A DNA stretch of 64,000 bases, from positions 203,138 to 267,137 of the forward strand of contig NZ_QUBS01000089.1 in NCBI RefSeq assembly GCF_003390925.1, read 5' to 3'. Positions 26,757 to 36,098 of this stretch are shown here, one piece after another; the first letter of the stretch is position 1, and each line of letters starts with the position of its first letter. Source of the DNA: Trinickia diaoshuihuensis (GTDB lineage: Bacteria; Pseudomonadota; Gammaproteobacteria; Burkholderiales; Burkholderiaceae). Both the position numbers and the translations under genes were made by a program. The notes beneath the pieces were generated by a model. The model saw only the letters and a list, made by a program, of their open reading frames with translations, had not been told where the DNA came from and did not search any database.

Positions 26757-28031
26757 ATGGAGCCCGACGACGACTCCCGTTCTTTGACGCTGACCATGAC
26801 CTCCACTCAATTGCGGCTGCTCGCCGTGTTTTCCCTGGGCTATTTCGTCTCGTACCTGTTTCGAGGCGTCAATCTCGGGTTTGCGCCGTTCATCATTCGT
26901 GACCTGGGCGCCTCGCCCGCCGATTTGGGCACGCTGACGAGTTTGTATTTCCTCGGCTTCGCGGGCGCGCAGATTCCCGTCGGCGTCATGCTCGACCGGT
27001 TCGGTGCGCGGCGCGTGACCGCGTGCGTGATGCTCGTTGCGGCGGCCGGTGCGCTGTGCTTCAGTTCGGCGCACGGCCTTGGCGCCATGATGGCCGGGCG
27101 CTTTTTGATCGGCGTGGGCGTATCGGCCTGTCTCGGCGGCGCATTCAAAGCGACGGCGCAGCATTTCGACGTCGGCCGTCTCACGTTCGTGAACGGTATC
27201 GTCATGGCGGCGGGCGGGCTTGGCGGCGTCGCCGTGGGCGCGCCGCTGGCATGGCTGTTGTCGGTGACCGGTTGGCGCTCCGTGGCGGCCGGGCTCGCTG
27301 TACTGACGGCGGCCGCCGCGGCCGCGATTTGGTTGGGCGCGCCTTCGAAGCACGAAGCGGGCTCGAACGCGCGCGTGCTCGATCAGTTCAAGGGGACCTG
27401 GCATGTCCTGACGAGCCGCGCGTTCTGGAAGCTCGCGGCGTTTTCGGGCCTGACGCAAAGCGTTTTCTATGCGATGCAGTCACTTTGGGTGGGGGCGTTC
27501 ATGCGCGACGTGGCTTTGGCCGGAGCGAGCGAGGGGCCCGCGCGGGCGGCCACGCTCGTTTCCGTGCTGGGCGCCGCGTTCATCGCCGGCAACGTGGGCT
27601 TCGGTGCGCTGGCGCGCGCGCTCGAACGGCGGGGCGTCAGCGTGTACTTGTCCTCGGGCGCCACGATGGTGCTCTTCGTCCTCGTGCAAGCGCTGATCGC
27701 CGCGCAGGTGCCGCTTCCTCAGAGCGTGCTTTGGGCCGCGTACGGCGCGCTCGGCGGAACGGGGATTCTCACGTATGCGGTCTTGGCCGAGCACTTTCCG
27801 GCCCGCATGCTCGGACGGGTGAATACGACCTTTACGCTCGTGATCTTTCTGGCGATTTTCGCGTTACAGGTCGTGATCGGGGCGGTGCTGGCTCGCTGGC
27901 CGATGCACGGCGGACACTACTCGGCGGTGGGGCACGTCACGGTCTGGACGACGTTGGTCGTGCTGCAAGCGGCAGCGGCAGTCTGGTACTTCTTGCCCGC
28001 CGGCCGCGCGCGCTCTCCCGCTTGGGGATGA
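26757..28031 (+). CDS. MFS transporter
   Basis: A 424-residue major facilitator protein with 12 predicted membrane segments starting near residue 15 (LLAVFSLGYFVSYLFRGVNL). The loop 2-3 signature is GVMLDRFGARRV, and a cytoplasmic loop lies between helices 6 and 7 (KHEAGSNARVLDQF). It resembles the nitrate/cyanate/hexuronate-type MFS group annotated only as MFS transporter. The start is uncertain: ATG 26757 is chosen, with ATG 26796 and GTG 26709 as alternatives. It is divergent from the LysR gene at 25798-26688. Substrate unknown. Confidence 0.9.
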   Translation: MEPDDDSRSLTLTMTSTQLRLLAVFSLGYFVSYLFRGVNLGFAPFIIRDLGASPADLGTLTSLYFLGFAGAQIPVGVMLDRFGARRVTACVMLVAAAGALCFSSAHGLGAMMAGRFLIGVGVSACLGGAFKATAQHFDVGRLTFVNGIVMAAGGLGGVAVGAPLAWLLSVTGWRSVAAGLAVLTAAAAAAIWLGAPSKHEAGSNARVLDQFKGTWHVLTSRAFWKLAAFSGLTQSVFYAMQSLWVGAFMRDVALAGASEGPARAATLVSVLGAAFIAGNVGFGALARALERRGVSVYLSSGATMVLFVLVQALIAAQVPLPQSVLWAAYGALGGTGILTYAVLAEHFPARMLGRVNTTFTLVIFLAIFALQVVIGAVLARWPMHGGHYSAVGHVTVWTTLVVLQAAAAVWYFLPAGRARSPAWG

Positions 28032-28126
28032 TCGGCCATCCCTTAAGTGTGGTTTAAGGGGCGGGAGCGACACTGGCGAAGTCTGGCGACGCGGTCGCTT
28101 CCGAATCGAGAGTTGAACCCACGCAG

Positions 28127-28841
28127 ATGCCTTATTTCTTTGGAATCGGTCTTCACGTCATCGTCGCCATCTACTTCGCGGTCCATGCCGTGCGTCATCA
28201 GCAGAACATCTATTGGCTGTTCATGCTGTTCGCTTTCCCGATGCTGGGTAGCCTCGTCTATTTTTTTGCGGTCTATTTGCCGAGCCTTCGTCAATCGCGC
28301 GGTGCGCGAGGGCCGAGCGCAATTCGATCGTGCGCCTACTGTGGCCAGCCGGATGCGGCTGGCCGGCGCGTTGCTGGAGGCGGGCAACGCGCAAGAGGCG
28401 ATCGAGCACTACGAGGCTGCCGCGAGCGGGCCCTTCGCCGACGATTCCGCGCTATTGCTCGGGATGGCCCGCGCGCAGTTTGCGCTCGGGCGTTACGGCG
28501 CTGCCGAGGATACGTTGACGCGCCTATTCAAGGTCGATCCGCCGATGCGCAATCAGGCGCAGCCGGCGTTGCTCCATGCGCGTGCGCTCGCGGCGCTGGG
28601 GGCGTCCGGCACGCGTGAGGCCTTCGAGGCGGCATTGGCCTGCGCAAGCGATGCGGCGCCGCGATGTCTGTTCGCCGATTGGCTTGCCGAGCAAGACGCG
28701 CCGGCGGATCGAGCGCGCGCCGCGGCGTTGTACGAGGACATCTTGCGAGACGGGGAGCATTGGCCGCGCTACGCGCGCGAGCACAACCGGGAATGGCTGG
28801 CCCGCGCGCAATCGGCGCATGCATCGATTGGCGGGTGTTGA
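28127..28841 (+). pseudogene. Frameshifted PLDc_N/TPR-type membrane protein
   Basis: Two reading frames together look like one known kind of protein. Frame A starts at ATG 28127 (MPYFFGIGLHVIVAIYFAVH, second membrane helix YWLFMLFAFPMLGSLVYFF), the two-helix phospholipase-D-nuclease N-terminal pattern. Around 28290-28300 the continuation shifts frame: frame B reads NRAVREGRAQFDRAPTVASR, then a TPR-like helical region to the stop at 28841. In intact relatives, as I recall them, about 20-35 residues separate YLPSLR from the REARAQFDRAPT part, so a deletion with frameshift is likely. The damage could be real or a sequencing error; the function of the family is unknown. Confidence 0.7.
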
Positions 28842-28945
28842 GCGAAGCGCCATTTCGTCTCAAGTTCGGGTGGGCGGTGTCGATATAGGGTCGGTGTACG
28901 TCTGTACAATCGTTCCGACTCTATCCGGCGCAACCGCACCCCGCA

Positions 28946-31183
28946 TTGAAACCGACACCCCCGCAATCGCTTTCCGCGCTTTCCGGCCGGCGAAATAACC
29001 GCCACACGAGCCGTCGAGGCATTTTACCGGCGCTTTCTCGCGGCAATCGAAACCCGTTCGCCATCGCCTGCGCGGTGTTGTGTTGCGCCGCGGCAAGCGG
29101 GCAGGCGCATGCGCAAGCCGACAGCATCCAATTGCCGACGATCGCCGTTCAAGGCTTGGCGAGCAAGGTATCGGTCGGACTCGTCGGCGAGCGTACCGCA
29201 ACGGGCACGAAGACCGATACCCCCATCGTCGAGATACCTCAAACGGTCAATGTCGTGACCGCCCGGCAGATCGATATGACGGGCGCGACCGACCTGAACC
29301 AGGCGTTGCGCTACTTGCCGGGCTTCGGATCGTACGGATCCGATAATCGCTCCGACTTATACGCGGCGCTGCGGGGATTCAGACCGACATTATTCATCGA
29401 CGGATTGCAGGCGCCGAATACGGCGGCAATCGCGGATTGGCGTATCGACCCGTATATGGTGGATAGCATCACGATATTGCGGGGGCCGACGTCCGTGCTC
29501 TATGGCGCGGGCGACCCGGGGGCGATCATCGATGCGCGGACGAAGCTGGCCGATGGCGAGCGCGTGCGCGAGGCCGGCGTAGAGATCGGCAGCGATGCGC
29601 GCAAAGAGACCATACTCGATGTGGGCGACAAGCTCGATGAGGGCGGCAAGTACGCCTACCGCTTCGTGGGCGTGGCGAGCGACGGCCATGCGCTGAGTGG
29701 TCCGAACGCGGACCAGCGCGTCGCGCTCGCGCCTTCCTTCCGTTGGCGGCCCGATGCCGATACCTCGCTCACCGTGACCGCGACCTACCTGCGCGATCGC
29801 AGCGACGTCTCGCACAATTTTCTGCCGGCGTGGGGCACAGTGCTGCCGAATCCCAATGGACAGCTTGCCCATGATGTCTACACGGGCGACCCGGGCTTCA
29901 ATCAAAACAGCAAGAAGCAATGGTCGATCGGCTACGCTTTCACGCGCAACGTGGATTCGATCTGGACGCTGCGTCAAAACGTCCGGTGGATGCATCTATC
30001 GCTCGACGACGCCTCCCTCTTCGGCGCCGGCCTCGCCCGGGGCAGCACGACCAACATCACCCGATTCGCGGGGCTGTTCCAAATGAATTACAGCCGCTTC
30101 GACATCGACAACAACGCCGAAGCCCGTTTCGGCACCGGTGCGCTCGAGCACACCGTGCTACTTGGGCTCCAATACGCGCGGCAGACGAGCACCGACAGCG
30201 AGTGGGTCGCGCTGGCGCCGAGCCTGAACCTATACAGCCCGCTCTATACGCCGGTCACGAACGCGATCTTTGCAAGCCCCGCATTACTCGGTCATCCCGA
30301 TCGGTATACGGCGATGAACACCGTCGGCGCTTACGTCCAGGACCAAATCGAATGGAATCGTTGGACCTTGACGCTGGGGGGACGTGAAGACTGGGTGGCC
30401 ATGCATCAGGACGATCGCGAGTTCGACACGGCGAGCGCACAGCATGTCAGCGCCTTCTCGGGCCGAGTGGGCCTGACGTATCGAGGCGACTACGGATTAT
30501 CGCCTTACATCGGCTATTCGACGTCGTTCGACCCGATTATCGGCGTAAGGATGTTCGACGGCGCATTGCCTCGCCCCACGCGGGGCAGGCAGATCGAGGC
30601 GGGCCTGCGCTGGCAGCCGTTCGGTAAAAACTTGATGCTAAGCGCGGCTGCCTATCAGATCAACCAGACGAACGTGGTGACGCCGGCCCCGGCATCGCTC
30701 GATCCCACCGGGATGAGTTCGGTCCAGACGGGCGAAGTGCGTTCGCGCGGCCTCGAACTGAGCGCGGTCGGTAACGTCACGCGTGAGTTCTCGGTCGTCG
30801 CGTCGTACGTTTATCAGGACGTGAAGAACGTGCAAGCGAACGATGCGTCGCTGAACCATTGGCCCGTCGATGTCCCGCGCCCGCGTCAAATGGCGTCGCT
30901 CTGGGCCGACTGGACTTGGCACACCGGCATGCTGGCGGGCTTTGGGGTAGGTGGGGGCATTCGCTATCAGAGCGCATCGGCGGGGGCGCTCGATAATTCG
31001 CTGACCGTCCCGAGCTACACGCTGTACGACGCGGCGTTGCGCTACGACGCGCGCGCCTGGCATCTCTCGCTGAACGTCCTTAACCTGTTCGACCGCCGCT
31101 TCATCAGCGGCTGCCAATCGTACTCGGTTTGCGCGTTCGGTAACGAGCGAGCCGTGCTGGCCAGCGCGAAATACGATTGGTGA
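28946..31183 (+). CDS. TonB-dependent siderophore receptor (second copy)
   Basis: A 745-residue outer-membrane receptor closely related to the one at 9125-11335. The signal peptide ends near residue 57 (GQAHAQ), preceded by an Arg-rich N-terminus; then TonB box-like LPTIAVQGLA, plug (TPIVEIPQTVNVVTA; LFIDGLQAPNT; LRGPTSVLYGAGDPG) and barrel ending SAKYDW. No ATG is available: the only upstream start in frame is TTG 28946, without a clear ribosome site. A TACAAT box at 28905 may be a promoter. No biosynthesis genes are adjacent, so it may take up a foreign siderophore or be an extra receptor for the one in region 1. Confidence 0.92.
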   Translation: MKPTPPQSLSALSGRRNNRHTSRRGILPALSRGNRNPFAIACAVLCCAAASGQAHAQADSIQLPTIAVQGLASKVSVGLVGERTATGTKTDTPIVEIPQTVNVVTARQIDMTGATDLNQALRYLPGFGSYGSDNRSDLYAALRGFRPTLFIDGLQAPNTAAIADWRIDPYMVDSITILRGPTSVLYGAGDPGAIIDARTKLADGERVREAGVEIGSDARKETILDVGDKLDEGGKYAYRFVGVASDGHALSGPNADQRVALAPSFRWRPDADTSLTVTATYLRDRSDVSHNFLPAWGTVLPNPNGQLAHDVYTGDPGFNQNSKKQWSIGYAFTRNVDSIWTLRQNVRWMHLSLDDASLFGAGLARGSTTNITRFAGLFQMNYSRFDIDNNAEARFGTGALEHTVLLGLQYARQTSTDSEWVALAPSLNLYSPLYTPVTNAIFASPALLGHPDRYTAMNTVGAYVQDQIEWNRWTLTLGGREDWVAMHQDDREFDTASAQHVSAFSGRVGLTYRGDYGLSPYIGYSTSFDPIIGVRMFDGALPRPTRGRQIEAGLRWQPFGKNLMLSAAAYQINQTNVVTPAPASLDPTGMSSVQTGEVRSRGLELSAVGNVTREFSVVASYVYQDVKNVQANDASLNHWPVDVPRPRQMASLWADWTWHTGMLAGFGVGGGIRYQSASAGALDNSLTVPSYTLYDAALRYDARAWHLSLNVLNLFDRRFISGCQSYSVCAFGNERAVLASAKYDW

Positions 31184-31253
31184 GGCTTGCCAAGCGTCAC
31201 GAGATCGACGCGCGAGCCCGTTCGTTCGCGCATTCCCTCTGCGGTCGGCCGTT

Positions 31254-31568
31254 TTATTCGCTGGCGCTGTTCGGTATGTCGGCATGTCCTCCTCCCATCT
31301 GCGGCGGATTCGAACTGTCGGCTCCCGCGTCCATCGGAGGCGGCGCCGGAGTAGGGGGGGTGATGGCAGGGGCAGGAACTGAGGCTGCGGCGGCCGGTGT
31401 TGAGGCGGGCTCGGGCGCGCGGCTCCATATGCTAGGGGCCGGTGCGGCCGCACTCGATGCCGCGGCGGCATCGGACGCCGCGGGCGCCGCCGACTCATCG
31501 CTGCTCTTGCCGCAGGCCGCTAGGACCGCCGTTCCAAGCAGGGCAGCCACGAAGAGAGATTGCTTCAC
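31254..31568 (-). CDS. Small Ala/Pro-rich lipoprotein
   Basis: A 104-residue protein starting with a lipoprotein signal (KQSLFVAALLGTAVLAACGK; lipobox LAAC near residue 19). The mature part is low-complexity Ala, Pro and Ser and looks disordered. I choose GTG 31568, which has AAGGA seven bases upstream; GTG 31574 is too close to it. Similar alanine-rich lipoproteins are common in Burkholderia; the function is unknown. It converges with the receptor gene. Confidence 0.7.
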   Translation of the reverse strand: MKQSLFVAALLGTAVLAACGKSSDESAAPAASDAAAASSAAAPAPSIWSRAPEPASTPAAAASVPAPAITPPTPAPPPMDAGADSSNPPQMGGGHADIPNSASE

Positions 31569-31736
31569 GATCACGTCCTTTTTGCGATTGGAAGTAAGAG
31601 CGGGAGACTGCGCCGCTCTCGATCGATTTTTGCATTGGTCTTCAGATTAGCCAAAGCGGCCGTTCGCTGCTAGGGGTTGACAGCGAAGCATACGGGGGCC
31701 GCTGCGGGCGGGGTGGTGTGAGCGCGTGATGACTGA

Positions 31737-33272
31737 TCAGGCGCCCTGCGTCGCTTCGGCTTGCATATCGGCACCGGCCGATCCGACTCGATTGCGGCCT
31801 GCGCGCTTGGCCTCGTAAAGCGCGAGGTCGGCGGCCTTCGTCAGTTCGTCCAATGTGGAGGGGTGCATGCGTCGACCCGTCGCGCAGCCGATGCTGACCG
31901 TGAACGGATGAACGCCGGCCGTCCCGGCTTCGTGCTGGGCATGCCAAGAGTCTTCCAGCGTCTGGCGTATGCTTTCGGCGATCAGTAGAGCATTCGCCGC
32001 GTTGGTATCGGGCAATACGATCAAGAATTCCTCACCGCCATATCTGGCGGCGCAATCGCCTCGCCGGCGCACGCATTGCGTGATGCAGGCCGCGAGATGC
32101 TTCAATGCCTTGTCGCCTTCGGCGTGCCCGTGTTTGTCGTTGTATTGCTTGAAGTGATCGGCATCGACGAACAGCACCGAGAGACAGCTATCGTTACGCT
32201 GCAAACGATCCCATTCGCTTTCCAGCACCTCGTCGAGCGCGCGGCGGTTATGAAGGCCGGTCAATGCATCCGTTCGCGACAATGCTCTCAGGCGGTCTTC
32301 CGCGAGCGCGCGGTCGCGCAGCGCGAACGCCAAGAGCCAGACGACCGCGCAGAAGGCGATGCTGAGCGCGGAGGCCGACACGCCGACGATCCAAGACAGT
32401 GTTTTCCAGGAGGCGAGCACGTCGCCGAGTGCCGGGGCGACGACGGCAATCAGCGGCGTACCGGGTACGCGGCGGAACGTATAAAGCCTCAGTACGCCAT
32501 CGGTGGACGCACGCGCCGTAAAGAAGCCGGACTCTTCGTTGACCATCCTCGGGAAATTCGGCGACTTGCTGAAGTTCGGCGCAAATCCCGGCGGCAAGTA
32601 CGGGTTTCGTGCCACGAGGGTGCCGTCGGTCCGCACGATGGCCGTGATGCCGCGCGGGCCCACATCGAGCCCATCCAGCAGGTGTCTAAAATAGGCGACG
32701 TCGATCGCGACGAGCACCACGCCCTTGAACGAACCGTCCGGGTTATCGAGTCGACGGCTCAGCGCCATCGCTTCCACGCCTGCCCGCGAACGCGCGCGAT
32801 AGATCGCCGATATATACAGGCCGACCTTTGCGGACTCTCGATGCACGCGGAAATAATCTCGATCGCTGAAGTCCCAGTGGTGTGTATCCGAGCAGCAACC
32901 GTCCAGCAATTGCCCGCGCCGATCGGTTACGCCCATGCCCGTCACGTAACGCGAAGCAGCCGTGTGGCTGAACAGAAGTTCGTGCCGCACTTCCGCGTTC
33001 ATTTGCAGGACCGCCGGCTTATCGAGTTCCGCCATTAGCGTCTGCAGCGATTGATCCGAGGATTCCACCGTCCGCGAGATGTTGCTCGAGAGCACGGCGG
33101 CTACGTTTCTAGAGGTCTCGTGAGCGTGCCGGATCGCGGTTTCGCGCGCCGCGATCAATGTCAGGAGGCTCACGGCGAGGACGCCCGTTGCGAGCAGCGT
33201 TCCAAGTACACCGACGACGTTAGGACGGCGGCCCGCTAATTCGGCGGCTCGCCGGATAGGGTTGGGAAACAC
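31737..33272 (-). CDS. Membrane-bound diguanylate cyclase (GGDEF)
   Basis: A 511-residue protein that should make cyclic di-GMP from two GTP. The first membrane helix (about residues 19-42) and second (about 288-313) bracket a periplasmic Cache-type sensor domain (including DFSDRDYFRVHRES and VGLYISAIYRAR). The GGDEF domain follows from about 330, with active site RYGGEEF near 412 and an intact RxxD feedback site (RRGD five residues upstream). No EAL domain. The start is GTG 33272. It stands alone between a lipoprotein and a GST gene. The ligand is unknown; c-di-GMP could connect to motility proteins in region 3, but nothing in the sequence shows it. Confidence 0.93.
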   Translation of the reverse strand: MFPNPIRRAAELAGRRPNVVGVLGTLLATGVLAVSLLTLIAARETAIRHAHETSRNVAAVLSSNISRTVESSDQSLQTLMAELDKPAVLQMNAEVRHELLFSHTAASRYVTGMGVTDRRGQLLDGCCSDTHHWDFSDRDYFRVHRESAKVGLYISAIYRARSRAGVEAMALSRRLDNPDGSFKGVVLVAIDVAYFRHLLDGLDVGPRGITAIVRTDGTLVARNPYLPPGFAPNFSKSPNFPRMVNEESGFFTARASTDGVLRLYTFRRVPGTPLIAVVAPALGDVLASWKTLSWIVGVSASALSIAFCAVVWLLAFALRDRALAEDRLRALSRTDALTGLHNRRALDEVLESEWDRLQRNDSCLSVLFVDADHFKQYNDKHGHAEGDKALKHLAACITQCVRRRGDCAARYGGEEFLIVLPDTNAANALLIAESIRQTLEDSWHAQHEAGTAGVHPFTVSIGCATGRRMHPSTLDELTKAADLALYEAKRAGRNRVGSAGADMQAEATQGA

Positions 33273-33429
33273 AGTAATTGTTTTGTAGGGCGCCGTTTTG
33301 ATCCGGGACGCTTAGGGTAGGTGCGGCTACGATGCAAGGGTGACTGCTCAAGTTATCGGCGCCCGGCCGAGAAAATTCAGGGTTTGGGCCCGTTTTTGTC
33401 CGCGGTCTGAATGTCTGGCGTTTCATCTT

Positions 33430-34089
33430 TCAATCGCGATCCGGTGCGCCCGGGGGAAAGAAATGGCGATACGGGCGCGCTTCTTCGACTGCGCGCGCAA
33501 AGGATGGCCGTTTCAGGAGCCGCTGCCGGTACGCGATCAGATTTTCGAAATCGGCGCCGATACGATGTGCCCAGTCGGCGTAGAACAATGAGGGGGCGGC
33601 GCTGCAGTCGGCGAGGCTGAAGTGCTCGCCCGCGGCCCATTCGCGCTGGGCCATGGCGTTGTCGAGCCAGGCGTAGGCGGTGTCGAGCATCGCGCGGGCT
33701 TCCGCGACGCCGCGCGGATCGCGTTCCGGCTCCGGACGCATCGCGTTGAAAACGATTTTTTGCAGCGGCGTGGAGATGTAGTTGTCGAACACGCGATCGA
33801 TGAAGCGGACTTCGAGCGCGGCGCGCGGATCGGCGGGAAGCAGTGCCACAAGGCCGGGATAGTGCAGAGCGAGGTATTCGATGATGATGGTCGACTCGTG
33901 AATCGGGCGTCCGTCGTCGACGAGCATGGGAAAGCGCTTGATCGGCCACAGCGCCGCGAATTCGGCCATGACCTGAGGGTCGTCCTGCGACAGCTTGCAA
34001 TAGTCGAACGGCGTGCCGTTTTCATAGAGGGCGATTAGGACCTTCTGACAGTACGAGGAGAACGGGTGGGCGTAGAGCTTCAGGGGCAT
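33430..34089 (-). CDS. Glutathione S-transferase family protein
   Basis: A 219-residue GST. The N-terminal thioredoxin-like domain starts KLYAHPFSSYCQKVLIAL and has the ESTIIIEYL glutathione-binding segment near residue 66; the C-terminal helical domain (about 90-210) contains GEHFSLADCSAAPSLF. ATG 34089 is chosen for the good GAGGAG upstream; the frame extended to 34167 lacks it. Substrate unknown. It marks the left border of the lower-GC region. Confidence 0.9.
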   Translation of the reverse strand: MPLKLYAHPFSSYCQKVLIALYENGTPFDYCKLSQDDPQVMAEFAALWPIKRFPMLVDDGRPIHESTIIIEYLALHYPGLVALLPADPRAALEVRFIDRVFDNYISTPLQKIVFNAMRPEPERDPRGVAEARAMLDTAYAWLDNAMAQREWAAGEHFSLADCSAAPSLFYADWAHRIGADFENLIAYRQRLLKRPSFARAVEEARPYRHFFPPGAPDRD

Positions 34090-34501
34090 CGCGAGTCTCC
34101 TCGTGGGGCGAAAGGGGGGCCGAGCGCGCTTTATCTGTCGACGAACGGCGGGGGATGGGATCGACATCGCGGCCGCGATATTTTTTTGGCGCGATTTTGG
34201 CGGGGCGCCGAGTTGCTGTGAGATCTGAACAGAAAACGCATCAAGAATACGAGGACGTACTGATGCCGCTGATCTACGGGTCCACGAGACCCGCGTTTGT
34301 TGAGGCGTTCAGCGTGTTCAAGCCCGCGGCGTTGGCGTTTCTACGCACACTGTGACAGACCATTTAGATTGGCTGGCGTGATCGCGAATCCGACGCACAG
34401 CAATTACTGGTTTATGCCTCTCTTCTTCTCTTTCACTTCTGGCGTGCCGCCGAGCGACGTTGACGTGTGGTCGGCTGCGGGACTCAACCTCCGTTGCTCT
34501 A
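34090..34501. other. Intergenic region at the border of the lower-GC cassette
   Basis: This 412-base region has no convincing gene. A short plus-strand frame starting ATG 34263 (30 codons, MPLIYGSTRPAFVEAF) follows a GAGGA motif nine bases away. No tRNA fragment that could mark an attachment site was found. The GC content falls across it toward the cassette. Confidence 0.3.
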
Positions 34502-34526
34502 CTAAAGTCGAGAGTCCCTCTTTTTT
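34479..34526 (+). terminator. Possible terminator overlapping the thyX 3' end
   Basis: GGGACTC (34479) pairs with GAGTCCC (34512) around a 26-base loop, followed on the plus strand by TCTTTTTT. The loop is long, so this is weak. It reads for a plus-strand transcript, although the only certain genes nearby are on the minus strand. Confidence 0.4.
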
Positions 34527-35266
34527 ATGACATACGCACGTCCTTCCGCGTTTTCAACGATCTGCATATCACCAAAGCAGGCAGGCGCGACAGCGGACAC
34601 CAACCCGAAAACTTCGACGCACGCTTGTGTCATTTCGTAATCGCCGGCTATGTTGCCTCGCGCTTGAAGAAAGTTTCTCCATGCACGCATGTTGCCTGTC
34701 ATGACAAGGGCGGTTGATGTGGCTTCAGGAAGCACGCTCCGAGAAGCGGATCGGATGAATCGCGATCGCTCCTTGCGCGTGAGATGATTTCCGACGTTTG
34801 ACTGCTCGAGCCTTTCGACCAGTTTCCGGTAGCTCTCTCGCGACCGCGCAACCGCATCGGCCCAGATCGCCGATGCTTCAACGTCAGCCCCAATGCCCGG
34901 CGGCATGGCGAAGGCTGATTCCTCCGCTCCAACGTATTGCTGTGAGAGCTGCGAGTAGGAAAAGCCGACTCGATGCCGCACAAGCTGATGACTAAGACCT
35001 CGCGATATCCCCGTAAAAAGTAGAGAGGCGCTGGCGTGCTCCAAAACGCTTTCGTGACCTTGCTCGATAAGGTTTTCAACGTACTGTTTATTCGTGCGCG
35101 GCGACTGACGCGAGCCGAACGCCATGTAGCAGATTCTCCCCGCAAACTCTATTAGCTTTTGCGCCGCGGGCACGTCGCTTTCCTGCCGCCAGCTCAGTGC
35201 TTCATCGCTCAGGTACTGAGCTATGCCCGGCGCGATCTGGCTGGATGCGATGAGATAAAGTTTCAT
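34502..35266 (-). CDS. thyX: FAD-dependent thymidylate synthase ThyX
   Basis: A 254-residue flavin-dependent thymidylate synthase, which makes dTMP from dUMP using methylenetetrahydrofolate and NADPH. The signature RHRVGFSYSQLSQQYV starts at residue 97 (ThyX motif RHR followed by the Ser-rich stretch), with HESVLEHASA at 71-80 and a C-terminal NFLQARGN near 209. It is the last gene of a three-gene set: its ATG overlaps the stop of the dCTP deaminase-like gene by four bases (ATGA). Most Burkholderiaceae use ThyA, so an extra ThyX in a lower-GC cassette suggests horizontal gain. Confidence 0.9.
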   Translation of the reverse strand: MKLYLIASSQIAPGIAQYLSDEALSWRQESDVPAAQKLIEFAGRICYMAFGSRQSPRTNKQYVENLIEQGHESVLEHASASLLFTGISRGLSHQLVRHRVGFSYSQLSQQYVGAEESAFAMPPGIGADVEASAIWADAVARSRESYRKLVERLEQSNVGNHLTRKERSRFIRSASRSVLPEATSTALVMTGNMRAWRNFLQARGNIAGDYEMTQACVEVFGLVSAVAPACFGDMQIVENAEGRAYVIKKRDSRL

Positions 35267-36063
35267 GGCCGACCGTTTTGAGAAGACTTGGTTTGTGCTT
35301 TGACCTCGAGACCCTTTAGGCGGGCATCGATATCGGATATTTCAGTATTGATCTTTGAGCTATCTTTCTGGTCTGCCACTTGCTGCTCAAGCTTGGTAAT
35401 GCGCTCGCCGAATCTTGCCTCGGCGGTCCAGTTGCTGAAGACAGCGCCGGCAAGCGTAAGAACCGCAATGACGACAGGGACAAAGACTTGCCAGCGACGC
35501 GTCTTGATGTCCTGTCGAGTCACTTCCTTTTCGACTCGCTTATCGACGCTGAGAAAGTCATAGGAAAGCCGATCGAGAAGCTCGGCCGTAACCGTTGAGC
35601 CGTTTCCGCTGATTGGGGACTTTGCGGATGAATCTAGCTCGAAGATGACCACTCTCATAATTCGTTTCCCTTTTGAAATCTCAAAGGGATTTTTGCCCAT
35701 GTTGATCAAGGTCAGATGCAGTTTCCCCGTATAACCTGGGTCGACCAAGCCCGGATTGGTCGTCAAAAGACCCCGCGACGAGTCGCTGCTAGGCAGGAAT
35801 ACGATGCCGAGTTGGTTGTCGGCGAGCTTGATCTCCTCGGCGGTTTCGATGACGGCGGTTCCTCCTTCGACCAGCGAGTGCTGAGATCGAGGCGAATTTA
35901 TGCCTCCCGGCTTATCGGCATCCACTCCTGGAACGTAGATGAGACCGACTGACAGATCTAATGATGCCGGACGTACGAGATCGCGATTGTAAGCGCTGAG
36001 ATTGACCAATAATTTGTTGTTATCGAGATTCGCGTTTATGTCGTGGTCAACAAAAATTTTCAC
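35263..36063 (-). CDS. Membrane-anchored dCTP deaminase/dUTPase-fold protein
   Basis: A 266-residue protein with a DCD/dUTPase-type domain in residues 1-145: VRPASLDLSVG near 30, LPSSDSSRGLL near 90, and VDPGYTGKLHLTLINMGKNP at 107-126. Compared by eye with E. coli Dcd, the catalytic Glu138 position is Thr118 here and the Arg115 position is Asp, so ordinary deaminase activity is doubtful. After a linker there is a single membrane helix (about 192-210) and a coiled coil (about 215-255). The start is GTG 36063 with GAGG upstream. It sits between an NTPase gene and thyX and is coupled to thyX. A nucleotide-sensing or binding role is inferred. Confidence 0.75.
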   Translation of the reverse strand: MKIFVDHDINANLDNNKLLVNLSAYNRDLVRPASLDLSVGLIYVPGVDADKPGGINSPRSQHSLVEGGTAVIETAEEIKLADNQLGIVFLPSSDSSRGLLTTNPGLVDPGYTGKLHLTLINMGKNPFEISKGKRIMRVVIFELDSSAKSPISGNGSTVTAELLDRLSYDFLSVDKRVEKEVTRQDIKTRRWQVFVPVVIAVLTLAGAVFSNWTAEARFGERITKLEQQVADQKDSSKINTEISDIDARLKGLEVKAQTKSSQNGRP

Positions 36064-36098
36064 AGTGGCCTCGCGTTGTTGTGCACATTGTCGATGCG

